This document shows, in pieces, positions 1-8,400 of a stretch of 64,000 bases of DNA. The stretch spans positions 868,001 through 932,000 of the forward strand of contig NZ_JAHHZM010000001.1 of NCBI RefSeq assembly GCF_018642165.1, read 5' to 3'. Every line of letters begins with the position of its first letter. Position 1 is the first letter of the stretch. The stretch comes from Echinicola shivajiensis. GTDB taxonomy: Bacteria; Bacteroidota; Bacteroidia; Cytophagales; Cyclobacteriaceae. The notes under the pieces were generated by a model that worked only from the letters and a program-made list of their open reading frames with translations, was not told the DNA's origin and searched no databases. A program made the position numbers and the translations under genes.

Positions 1-502
1 CATATTCAATGATTCTATTCTGACATTCTTCAACTTCCTCTAATATCTTCTTCCTTTTTTCCTCTCCTTTCTTTGTATTAGCTCTCATATTTGCTTGCTT
101 CTGCAATCCATGAAGTTTATAAATTTCATACCTAAAATTAAGTTCATCTTCTTCTACATCATCAAAAAATAAATAGTGCATAATAAGGAAAGATTCAAAT
201 TGCATCCTTATTATATTTTTTATAGAAAACACGTCACCTATTTTACAATCCTTTGAAATAAGCTTAAACTCATTCCCCTTCATTAAGGTAATTATACTTT
301 GATTAGCCAACCCAAATCTAAAAAATTTACCCTCAATTTCTCTTTGATGATATTTTGGTTTCTCTCCCCCATCATATAAGCTTTGGGTAACTTTAAAAAG
401 TAAATTTGTCAGCGTATTAAAAAAATCAATCTTTGCCTCAACGTCTTTTTGGTCTTCAGCCTTTTTTAAATCAAGAAGAAATAACAATCTGGAATTATCC
501 AT
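1..502 (-). CDS. Unrecognised protein, 3' end outside the window
   Basis: An open frame of 167 codons starts at the ATG at 500-502 and runs off the left edge without a stop; the first in-frame stop upstream lies about 60 bases before the ATG, and no other ATG intervenes. The visible part is rich in Lys, Glu, Phe and Ile and looks soluble and mostly helical, ending in a charged helix (KKGEEKRKKILEEVEE). There is no signal peptide or membrane segment. I do not recognise the family. A perfect inverted repeat lies about 40 bases upstream of the start. Base composition (A+T rich) is similar to the neighbouring intergenic DNA and richer in A+T than the respiratory genes, which could mean an accessory gene. 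Confidence 0.6.
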   Translation of the reverse strand, partial: MDNSRLLFLLDLKKAEDQKDVEAKIDFFNTLTNLLFKVTQSLYDGGEKPKYHQREIEGKFFRFGLANQSIITLMKGNEFKLISKDCKIGDVFSIKNIIRMQFESFLIMHYLFFDDVEEDELNFRYEIYKLHGLQKQANMRANTKKGEEKRKKILEEVEECQNRIIEY

Positions 503-543
503 AAACAATTTGCTTTGATAAATCTCCAATATAAGCAAAAGTT

Positions 544-576
544 GTGTATCAAATTCATTCTAATACTTTGATACAC
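544..576. promoter_or_regulatory. Inverted repeat, possible operator
   Basis: The 10-base arms GTGTATCAAA and TTTGATACAC are perfect complements around a 13-base spacer. The site lies about 40 bases upstream of the leftward gene starting at 502 and has no T-tract typical of a terminator, so an operator for that gene is the simplest reading. This is inference. Confidence 0.4.
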
Positions 577-964
577 CTAGTAAATAAGTTAATTAAAAAT
601 TTATTTTTGACATATTTTTTGAGACACCAAACAATATAAAACACTTATTTACAATTAATTACAACGTAAAAAATGGTTGTACAACAACTATTTACCGTTC
701 ACAAAGTCACATTTTCTAGGAAAATCACTATTAACCTGATTTTGATTTGACAATTATCCCAGAACAGTTTACCATTATTCAAATTCACATAGAAGGATTA
801 AGGACGGCTTGGATAAGCGCTAACTTGACCCGTAACACCTTTAAAAAAAAGCATGAAATGGGGAAGCAACCGGAATATTAGCAAAGCTTATTGCACCCAA
901 TACCTTCCCGCAAAACACCCTGCCCTTTGGCTGTAATTTAGAAGCATGTAAATAAAACAATCAA
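577..964. other. Non-coding stretch with one operator-like palindrome
   Basis: No convincing gene is seen here. The 10-base palindrome GTTGTACAAC sits at 676-685 and is followed directly by ACAACTA (684-690), which is the same half-site found in the palindrome abutting the SatD-like start codon. The more G+C-rich piece at about 780-960 has no long frame in any direction and resembles nothing I know. Confidence 0.4.
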
Positions 965-996
965 TTGAGTTGTATTTTAAACTAACAATATATTTG
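965..996 (+). promoter_or_regulatory. Promoter of the SatD-like gene
   Basis: TATATTTG at 989-996 fits the Bacteroidota -7 element TAnnTTTG. Two TTG triplets are possible -33 elements: 965-967 (spacer 21) and 970-972 (spacer 16). Transcription would start near 1003-1005, leaving a leader of about 25 bases. Confidence 0.5.
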
Positions 997-1011
997 GTTG
1001 TATTTATAAAA

Positions 1012-1028
1012 ACAACTATATTAGTTGT
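1012..1028. promoter_or_regulatory. Palindromic operator touching the SatD-like start codon
   Basis: ACAACTA-TAT-TAGTTGT is a perfect 7-base inverted repeat whose last base precedes the ATG. It covers the predicted transcription start and first leader bases, so a bound protein would block the gene. The encoded protein has a C-terminal helix-turn-helix, which makes autoregulation plausible (inference). Confidence 0.5.
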
Positions 1029-1667
1029 ATGAAAAACAGAGAGCTTGTACTAATCGGAGATGTGATCAAGTCACGCAAAAAATTTGACCCTGAAGAATGG
1101 CGCTATTTTCATGACACCACTGAGCAAATCAATGAAAAATTTAAGCTATATTTTAAAATCCCTTTGACCATTTACTCAGGAGATAGCTTTGGAGGTGTTT
1201 GTATGGACATTGGATCTGCTGTTAAGATTATTCTGGCCATCCAAGAATATCAAAGGCACCAAAAGTCGAGAACCGTCCTGATAGAAGACGAGATTGCTTT
1301 CGGCATGAACGAAAAGAACTTCTTATCTCTAGAAGGCCCAGCACTTTGGAGGGGTCAAGAGCAAATAGAGCTGCTAAAAAAAAGAACAGCCCTCTTCTCT
1401 GCTGATCTTAAAGATCACCTAATGACCGCGACTATCAACACTATCCTCAACTTAATATTGGCCATAAGAGATGAATGGAAAGCAATTGAATGGGAAATAT
1501 ACCGCCACCGGGAAACAGACCTTACACAAAAGGACCTAGCGGAAAAAACTGGGGTATCCCAACAATACATCTCCAAGCTCACTAAAAGCTCGAAGCTAGA
1601 ACTGGTTCTTGAAGCTGAAAAAAACCTAAACACTATTTTAGATGGAATTCTTCACAAACAACATTGA
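1029..1667 (+). CDS. SatD family protein with C-terminal helix-turn-helix
   Basis: The N-terminus LVLIGDVIKSRK (residues 6-17) is the typical opening of the SatD family, and the middle part (LTIYSGDSFGG, about 46-56; ALWRGQEQIE about 105-114) fits it. Residues about 165-186 (LTQKDLAEKTGVSQQYISKL) form a Xre- or sigma-like helix-turn-helix. SatD is named after a streptococcal acid-tolerance locus; its biochemical role is unknown. The protein has no signal peptide or membrane segment and should be cytoplasmic. Its last 26 bases overlap the next gene in another frame, so the two are almost certainly co-transcribed and probably translationally coupled. A palindrome adjoining the start suggests self-repression. 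Family call is good; function is open. Confidence 0.75.
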   Translation: MKNRELVLIGDVIKSRKKFDPEEWRYFHDTTEQINEKFKLYFKIPLTIYSGDSFGGVCMDIGSAVKIILAIQEYQRHQKSRTVLIEDEIAFGMNEKNFLSLEGPALWRGQEQIELLKKRTALFSADLKDHLMTATINTILNLILAIRDEWKAIEWEIYRHRETDLTQKDLAEKTGVSQQYISKLTKSSKLELVLEAEKNLNTILDGILHKQH

Positions 1668-2052
1668 CATCGTCCCAAACCTGACCAAAGCCGGGATCAT
1701 TATAATAGGGTATATTGTGACATTTTTCTTTACAAACTTCCTCATAAAAAAAATAGTGCTAAAGAACAAAAAAGACACTGACATAGACAGGGACGGGAAA
1801 ATAGACGAAACTGATAAGAAAATCATCAGAGATGGTTATATCATCGGAAAATGCGAAAACATCATCATACTAACCTTTGTGCTTGCAGGGGAGATCACAG
1901 GGCTTGCTTTGATATTTGCGGCTAAAAACCTAGCAAGGCAAAAAGCCATCAATGACAATGCCGGCTTTTTCCTGGCCGGAACAATGGTAAATTTCACAAC
2001 CTCCTTGGCTCTAGGTTTTTGCATAAAGTTTGCCTTGACATTTATCCCGTAA
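1642..2052 (+). CDS. Small membrane protein with an EF-hand-like loop, partner of SatD-like gene
   Basis: The 136-residue protein has three predicted membrane segments (about 15-34, 70-92 and 105-130). Between the first two lies DIDRDGKIDETD (residues 47-58), a perfect 12-residue EF-hand/dockerin-type calcium loop with acidic residues at positions 1, 3, 5, 9 and 12, Gly at 6 and Ile at 8. Flanking lysines (KNKK) place the loop on the cytoplasmic side by the positive-inside rule. The gene begins inside the end of the SatD-like gene. SatD genes in other bacteria often neighbour membrane protein genes, but I do not recognise this protein as a named family. Calcium sensing linked to a transcription factor is a possibility only. 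Confidence 0.65.
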   Translation: MEFFTNNIDIVPNLTKAGIIIIGYIVTFFFTNFLIKKIVLKNKKDTDIDRDGKIDETDKKIIRDGYIIGKCENIIILTFVLAGEITGLALIFAAKNLARQKAINDNAGFFLAGTMVNFTTSLALGFCIKFALTFIP

Positions 2053-2075
2053 AAAACCTATTGCCTGAAACTTGG

Positions 2076-2315
2076 TTACTTTTTCTGTTCTTTTTGTTCT
2101 GCGCTTGCGAATTTAAGAAAATCGCTATTATCTGATTCATTCATTTCCTTTACCAAGGTATCACAAAAAGGCCCTTTCCATTGTTGACATAGGCAAAAAC
2201 ATTTTACCAGAATCTGGAAGATGAATAAAGCCATATGTTTTGTTGTCGTTGCCACTATAAGTGTACGTAAATTTTCCGTACATAAAAGTTCCCAATCATT
2301 TACAACTTTAATCAT
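2076..2315 (-). pseudogene. Frameshifted remnant of a small gene
   Basis: Reading leftward, three pieces look like protein but in two frames: MIKVVNDWELL from 2315, then MYGKFTYTYSGNDNKTYGF and onward to MSTMERAFL in the -1/+2 shifted frame (2283 to a stop at 2161-2163), then DTLVKEMNESDNSDFLKF to the stop at 2076-2078 back in the first frame. Joined by two frameshifts this gives an about 80-residue chain. The frame that stays open longest over the region is Cys- and Trp-rich nonsense in the middle. I do not recognise the family. It may instead be chance composition. Confidence 0.4.
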
Positions 2316-2372
2316 TCTAATATTATGCCCTAAATTTCGTAAATTATAACAGTTACATTTTAAACTGAAACC

Positions 2373-2672
2373 ATGATAATACCATCTATAAAAGCTAAGC
2401 TTGAAAGCAGCAGCCATCCCATCGCCCAGGCCCTTCACCAAAACACTTCATTCAGGGTATTGGCCATAGCCTTTAAAAAAGGCATGATATTGAAAGCCCA
2501 TAAAACCCATCGCCCTTCCAAGCTATTTGTGTTGGAAGGCGCCGTAAACTATATAGAAAACGACAAGACAATTTCTCTTCAACAATATGAAGAAACAGAA
2601 ATCCCCGTGGAAATCATCCATGAAGTGGAGGCATTGGAAGACAGCTTATGCCTACTAACCCAAGGTGACTAA
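2373..2672 (+). CDS. Small cupin-like protein
   Basis: The 99-residue protein has the single beta-barrel pattern of a short cupin: a first strand-rich part (FRVLAIAFKKGMILKAHKTHRPSKLFVLEGAVNYI, given here only as residues about 28-60) and a second part with EIPVEIIHEVEALEDSLCLL. The His residues at HKTH and IIHE sit where cupin metal ligands usually are, so metal binding is possible. No signal peptide; cytoplasmic. It is a single-gene unit ended by a strong hairpin. Small cupins of this type are common in Bacteroidota and mostly uncharacterised. Confidence 0.65.
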   Translation: MIIPSIKAKLESSSHPIAQALHQNTSFRVLAIAFKKGMILKAHKTHRPSKLFVLEGAVNYIENDKTISLQQYEETEIPVEIIHEVEALEDSLCLLTQGD

Positions 2673-2680
2673 ATAAAAAA

Positions 2681-2714
2681 AAAAGTGTCTTCGTTTTTGA
2701 ACGAAGACACTTTT
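2681..2714. terminator. Bidirectional terminator
   Basis: A 15-base perfect stem AAAAGTGTCTTCGTT with a four-base loop is flanked by an A-run on the left and T-run on the right, so it can end the cupin gene on the plus strand and the convergent lipoprotein gene on the minus strand. Confidence 0.9.
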
Positions 2715-2741
2715 AACAATGGGAAGAATATCCCTAATATT

Positions 2742-3881
2742 TTACTTTTTTAGCTTGATGGCTTTTTCAAACTCAACCCAGTGCTCATCAGTCATACGTC
2801 CAGGCGTGAACAAACAAACACCTCTGGCACCACTGGCAATGGAGTTGCGGATAGCTGCCCCCATTTCACTTGGGATCAAACCATGTCCTTCAGGATCTGC
2901 TATATCAGCTTTTTTCTCAGGATTTGGACAGATAAACAATCCACTATAAACTGGAAACTTGCCTTCAACAGCATCTACTTCTTCTTTGGTAATGGATCCG
3001 ATCCAATCAGTTCCTTCCAAATAGAAATCATTATAATTCATCGGGAATACAGCATCCAAATTCCAGGTATTCCACTCCTGACGAACCATCTTCATGGCAT
3101 TTGAAGGGCCAGGAAACACAGCTGCATTAATTTCCTTGCCATGTCCATGCACCATATCAGACAATCTATTCACAATACTTGTAATCAAATCATAACGGAA
3201 CTGCTTCCACTCTTCAACTTGAGAAGGATCTTCTACAGACTTGATATCAATACCTGTTTTTTCCTTAAAATCCCCTGTACACTCATCACAATAGCAATAG
3301 TCAAACTGAGGATACTCCCTATCCATGGTCAAACCGTACTTGTCCCAAAGTCCGCGAGCAAGGATCACATCTGGAAAACGGATATAATCCAAATGTATCG
3401 CATCCACTTCCTTAACCTGGGCCACTTTACTGTACATATTTTCCAAGAAATTATAGGTACCATCCTTGCTTGGGCACAAGAAAGTATAGTGAGGCACATA
3501 GGCAGGCTTTTCAAGAGCTGATTCTCCTAAACCATTTACCGCATACCAATCCGCATCGATCTCATCAGTTTTGTGCTGTACCATGGTTGGAATCCAGGCA
3601 TGAAAGCCTAGGCCTACTTCCTTGGCAATCTTACCTACTTTTTCATAACTAGCAGGGTCATGACCACCATTATACATCAAGGCATCAATTCCATGTTCCT
3701 TAAATTCAGTAAACTTAGCTTTGATTTCTTCTTCTGGCTTATCATTATAACCGCCCAGCCATGCATGTACAGGGATTTTAACAGGTTCAACAACAGCCTC
3801 CTGACCTTCACTTTTTTCCTTAGGACTGGAGCAACCAAATCCGAAACCAAGTGCTACAAATAACAGAAGTAACTTTTTCAT
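2742..3881 (-). CDS. Lipoprotein with GHL10/DUF187-type glycosidase-like TIM barrel
   Basis: The N-terminus has a lipoprotein signal (MKKLLLLFVALGFGFGC, Cys17), followed by a Ser/Lys/Glu linker and a catalytic-barrel-like domain. HAWIPTMV, the segment IHLDYIRFPD (about 165-174) and FPMNYNDFY are hallmarks of the GHL10 (PF02638/DUF187) and related putative glycoside hydrolases, where the DYIRFP Asp region is part of the active-site face. CYCDECTGDF is the Cys-rich insert seen in relatives. The length of 379 residues is normal. It probably acts on a polysaccharide or peptidoglycan in the periplasm or at the outer membrane; the substrate cannot be told from sequence. No SusC/SusD pair or other carbohydrate genes surround it, so it is not part of a polysaccharide utilisation locus here. 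Confidence 0.75.
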   Translation of the reverse strand: MKKLLLLFVALGFGFGCSSPKEKSEGQEAVVEPVKIPVHAWLGGYNDKPEEEIKAKFTEFKEHGIDALMYNGGHDPASYEKVGKIAKEVGLGFHAWIPTMVQHKTDEIDADWYAVNGLGESALEKPAYVPHYTFLCPSKDGTYNFLENMYSKVAQVKEVDAIHLDYIRFPDVILARGLWDKYGLTMDREYPQFDYCYCDECTGDFKEKTGIDIKSVEDPSQVEEWKQFRYDLITSIVNRLSDMVHGHGKEINAAVFPGPSNAMKMVRQEWNTWNLDAVFPMNYNDFYLEGTDWIGSITKEEVDAVEGKFPVYSGLFICPNPEKKADIADPEGHGLIPSEMGAAIRNSIASGARGVCLFTPGRMTDEHWVEFEKAIKLKK

Positions 3882-4286
3882 AGGTTCTAATTAGTATAGG
3901 GTATCATAGATTAAACAAGATTATCATTTTTTCAACTCACAACCTTGCAGTTGAAGCATTATATAAAATTAAAATATTTCACCTTCAATAACCATCTTTA
4001 CCTAAATTTTTACAAATGATTTTAATTCCATCCTATTCTACAACCATTTGAATTAGATTTGATCACAAAAACACAAGCTCTCAGCTAAGTACACATCCCT
4101 AAACACCTATTATTTTCTTTTTTCAATCTTTGAAAGTTGTATTGTATAAACATCCGTATTAGATTTAGTTGTCCTTATTTCTTTTGACTCATTTTATATT
4201 ATACGCTCAGTTTTTTTTTGATCTAACACCACATCTTCAAATATTCTTTAATAAAACAATTAACAACTATACAAGCTTAAATAACT
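3882..4286. other. Intergenic region between divergent genes
   Basis: This 405-base stretch separates the divergent lipoprotein and DUF4488 genes and must carry both promoters. I find no exact TTG-N19-TAnnTTTG match. A weak 7-base inverted repeat (TTCAACT / AGTTGAA, 3931-3955) lies 50 bases upstream of the lipoprotein start. There is no coding signal. Confidence 0.5.
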
Positions 4287-4784
4287 ATGAAAAGAGCAAT
4301 CATTTTACTAATAGCATTTATTATTACACTTCCTCTTGCTGCACAAACCCATTTACCAGCATCGGAATCACTTGTTGGAATCTGGAGACAAACAGCTATT
4401 ATGAACAATTTCACAGGCAAAATGATCGAGGTAAAATCCGGAAATTATAAAGTTTTCAATTCGGACAGTACCTTTTATACTTTTATCATTTGGGGGAAAC
4501 AAAGCATAACACAAGAGACCACCATTGGGCAATATGGCAACTACAACATCACTTCCGACAGTACTTTAGTAGAGCATATCATTGAACATGCCGTCAACCC
4601 TAAAATGAACAATTCAGATAGCCATATTCGTTACAAAATGATTGATGGCGACAATCTTATTATAAAATGGAGTCTAGACAACAAAAATTGGGTTTCAGAA
4701 AAATGGAGTAGGCTTCCCTTATCCATTCCCTATATGAAAAAGCAACCGCTTCCAAAAAAGCATGAACAAACCGTAACTTTATAA
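4287..4784 (+). CDS. Secreted DUF4488 family protein
   Basis: Residues 1-19 form a signal peptide ending LPLAAQ, typical of Bacteroidota secreted proteins. The mature part starts with LVGIWRQT (about 29-36), the usual opening of DUF4488 and related lipocalin-like beta-barrel proteins, and goes on with alternating strands (YKVFNSDSTFYTFI, IGQYGNYNI, NLIIKWSLD). The length of 165 residues fits. Function of the family is unknown; related folds bind small hydrophobic ligands. It forms its own unit, closed by a hairpin 25 bases after the stop. Confidence 0.65.
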   Translation: MKRAIILLIAFIITLPLAAQTHLPASESLVGIWRQTAIMNNFTGKMIEVKSGNYKVFNSDSTFYTFIIWGKQSITQETTIGQYGNYNITSDSTLVEHIIEHAVNPKMNNSDSHIRYKMIDGDNLIIKWSLDNKNWVSEKWSRLPLSIPYMKKQPLPKKHEQTVTL

Positions 4785-4809
4785 TTACCTTAAAACTCAA
4801 ACATATAAT

Positions 4810-4850
4810 ATTGGCATTTCCAATAATGGTTCAATATTGGAAATGCCAAT
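4810..4850 (+). terminator. Terminator after DUF4488 gene
   Basis: A 16-base perfect stem (ATTGGCATTTCCAATA and its complement) with a 9-base loop is followed by TTATTTT. It ends the upstream gene and lies just before the cyclophilin start, which argues against any longer N-terminus for the latter. Confidence 0.8.
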
Positions 4851-4888
4851 TTATTTTGACAATTTCTCATTGTTATTTAACTCCCTAT

Positions 4889-5476
4889 ATGATTAAGCCA
4901 GGCTATATTTTAAGTGCATTACTTTGTTTCTCATTAATAATTCCATCATTTGCGCAAAATCCAAAAGTTGAACTAAAAACAAATATGGGATTAATTACCC
5001 TTGAACTATTCCCGGAGCAAGCCCCCATCACAAGTGCAAACTTTTTAAAATACATCAAAAACGACAAGTTTAAGGGAGCCAGCTTTTATAGGACTGTTCG
5101 AATGGATAACCAAGCTAATAGCAAAGTAAAAATAGAAGTAATCCAAGGTGGCTTAGGGGTAGAAGCAGATAAATCCCCCTATAAACCTATCGTCCATGAA
5201 ACCACGAAAAAAACAGGCTTATTACATGAAAATGGGACATTATCCATGGCAAGGGCAGAACCAGGAACGGCCAGTTCTGAGTTTTTCATCTGCATCGGAA
5301 ATCAACCCGAATTAGATTTTGGCGGAAAAAGAAATCCTGATGGCCAAGGCTTTGCAGCTTTTGGCAAGGTAAAAGATGGAATGAAAGTAGTGAGAAAGAT
5401 CCAACAGTTAGCAGATAACAATCAGATGCTGGTAGAAAAGGTCGAAATCTTGTCCTTTAAAATAATAGAAGAATAG
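4889..5476 (+). CDS. Secreted cyclophilin-type peptidyl-prolyl isomerase
   Basis: The enzyme isomerises Xaa-Pro bonds during protein folding outside the cytoplasm. I start it at the ATG giving MIKPGYILSALLCFSL, which begins a clean signal peptide ending SFAQ; a longer frame would start inside the preceding terminator hairpin. The cyclophilin domain shows TNMGLITLELFPEQAPITSA, FYRTVR (the FxRxx motif with the catalytic Arg), GTLSMARAEPGTASSEFFI (residues about 113-131) and FAAFGKV. The length of 195 residues is usual for the short bacterial type. Its stop is 13 bases from that of the convergent outer-membrane protein gene, with no clear terminator between them. Confidence 0.85.
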   Translation: MIKPGYILSALLCFSLIIPSFAQNPKVELKTNMGLITLELFPEQAPITSANFLKYIKNDKFKGASFYRTVRMDNQANSKVKIEVIQGGLGVEADKSPYKPIVHETTKKTGLLHENGTLSMARAEPGTASSEFFICIGNQPELDFGGKRNPDGQGFAAFGKVKDGMKVVRKIQQLADNNQMLVEKVEILSFKIIEE

Positions 5477-5489
5477 CCCTTTGAAAGAG

Positions 5490-8400
5490 TTAAAACAAGG
5501 CAGAAATCTGCATCCTTCCCGTATGCACCAGCCTGTTTAAACCTTCAGAATCCCTTCCTTCATAGCTCATATTCAACTGAAGACCTTCACCAATCTTTTG
5601 AATCCAATTAATGCTCCAGCTTACATTACTACCCACGGTCAATGCCTCTAGCATTTCATAGCCTACTGGTGAATTGGCCACACCGTTATAGTCAATTTGG
5701 GTATATTTCACCAATGCATTTACTGTGGTCTTGATGGCCTTAGCATACCTGACTTTAGCGGCCAATTCATGTAAGGCTGCCCTTTCATCAAATTCATCAT
5801 TCTGCTGATTTTGCTTATCGGTATATTGATAGTTGATGGAGGTTCTAAAAATGGTAGAAGGTTGCCAGGTAAGCTCAGGGCCAAAAGCGAATTGATCAAC
5901 TTGATAGTTTCTGTTCTCTAGATAATCAGATGCTGCATTTCTTTGTCCTTCATTAAAAACCAACCTTAGGTTCAAATCCTTTTTGAAATTCACCCTTGTA
6001 TTGATCCTCCAATCCAATTGTTCGGTCTCCTCAAAGCCTCCTGTCAGCAATTGCTTATGTTGGCTTTTTATGGTACCTAGATCAAAACCAAAAACTGAAG
6101 AACTACGATTAAAAAACAAGGTCGACCTAAACACCTGCCTCAAGGAGACCAAATCCTCAGCAGGAATGCCCTTGGAAAATGGACTTACCCTTTTCCAAAA
6201 TTCACCAGCGGTAATCTTCTTTTCCACATTCCAGCTAGTAGTATTGGAGAATTTAAACAAAAGTTGTTTTAATCCTTGTTCTTTCCTCCATTGATCAGGA
6301 AAACGGGCATTGAGTCGATAATTAAACAAAGTGGTATAAGCTTGGATATACTCATCCGTGGGAGTGAAGACCTTGATATAGTTCTTTTCTTCAGGATTGA
6401 TCGCCAAATAAAACTCGTTTAGCTGTTGAATTCCATCCTCATTATCATCACGCCAAGTATGGGTTCCCTCCCCGGTGGGAACAGGCAAATACACAAACTC
6501 CCGCTTTAGCTCCCTTCCATTTCCAATGGCATAGCTCAATTCATTTCTAAGGTTATTATCAAATAATGCACTATAATAATCCAACCTCCCCATCACGGTA
6601 CTTTCTTCAAGCATCTGCTCCCTCAGATGCTTCAATTTTCTATAAGTGAAAGTCCCTTTAATGTCATGTTGGCCAAATGTCTTTTGGAGTCCATAGTTGG
6701 TTGTAAAGGCTTTGGTATCCGGTAAAATCAGTCCATTCACAGGAAGCCTATCCTCGCGCCAAGTTACATCTGCAAAAAAACTATAATTCAAGGTGTCATT
6801 TGACTTAAGATAAAATTGGTGAGAGAGAAAGTTCATTGCCGTACTAATGACTGAATCCTTTTCTGTATCCAGCACCTTATTCCTGTCCACTTTAAATTGA
6901 TATCCTGGCACCAATACCTTGGAGCGATAAAACAATTCTACATCATACCTCTGCCAAGTGGATTGTGTCTTCGGCATTTTACTGTTCAAGAGAAATAAGT
7001 TTTGCGCAGTAAAAAATCGTTTCCCTAACTGTTGATAATATTTTGCCCTTTGCTGACTTCCTTCCAGTTGGGTGCCTCGTTTTCTGTAATTAATTTGATA
7101 GGTCAACTCATTAGCTTCATCTTTCACCACTCCAGCTGTTGCCATAAGCAATTTCTCACTCGCAGGGTTTTCCAAATCTTGATTGATCAGTCCCCAATCT
7201 CTGTCAAATTCTATATATCTCAACCGGTCAATAAACTTAAAATCCATAGAATTATATTCCAGTTCAGTTGCCCCCTTAAACTGATAACCATCCAGCCAGC
7301 CCACTTTTCTCCCCTCCGACACCATTCCTGATTTCATTGCATAACCACTATTGTCCTCCTTATCCAAATCAGAAAACAGGTTTTGATCCTGATTGGAAAG
7401 AGCTGCTTCTCCATAAACCTTTTCGTACATCCCTAATTTCACCTCTCCACCCGCTGTTATCATTTGCTTTTTATTCGGTGCGGGGAGCTGCGAAAACAAG
7501 GAATAATCCCCCTGTTTTATACCATCAATAGGGGATACGTATTCATATACAAAACCATTGGCCAATTGTTCCCTCCTGCGGTAATTCCCATTACCTTCTC
7601 CAACTTCAGTAAACGTGACGCTATAGTGAGCTTCCTCTTTATCATTGGAGTATTCATAATAGATGATCAGCCTACCTTGGAGATCCGAACTGCTTACCTT
7701 GCGGTACAGGATCCTGTTTGGGTCAAAAGCCACGCTGTCCACCCTTGGCACTACTGCCTCGTCAATTTCATCCCCTACAGCAGCCAACAATCTCTTATCA
7801 ATATCACTTAGCTCATTAAACAAAGGGCGATTTCTATTATCCTGCTCCTTATAATAATTAATATAAAAACTGGTCTTATCACTTTGCTGGATATGATTGG
7901 CAGTAAGTATTGACCTGCTAAAGTTTCGTTCAGCATATTCATAGTCCACCCTTACCCTAGAATACTGGGTAATCAACACATTGGTGGTAAAAGTAATCTG
8001 CCCTTGATTATAGTCGATAATATAGTCTTGATTGAAGCCTCTCTTCAATTGCTTACCATCTAGGAAGACCTTTTCAGAATTGGCCATTATTATCACATAA
8101 CGTTCGTTTTCGGGGCCAGGAACCCTATAGGGGCCCAAGGTTCCTTCCTGTACTTCCATGATCACCGAAGAAAACTTCCCTTTAGCTATGGATGCTCCAA
8201 GTTGAGTGGATGCCTTCCATTTTTCATTGACTTCATAATCAGTGGTAAATTGTAAACCCTGAACATTTTTATAATACCGCAAAAAGGAAGACTGGCGTTG
8301 TTGAAATACGACATCTCCAGCCCAGAGGCTCATTTTATCATTATACAGTTCCACCAAGACATTATCAAAATCCTGAATTTGCTGGGTATTCCCTTGGGGT

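Noticed and set aside
2076-2441. A 121-codon leftward frame across this region as an intact gene
   Set aside because: Its N-terminal third is antisense to the cupin gene and its middle part is Cys/Trp-rich without sense; only pieces joined across two frames look like protein.
4811-4888. Longer N-terminus for the cyclophilin
   Set aside because: It would start in the loop and stem of a terminator, and the added residues break the signal peptide.
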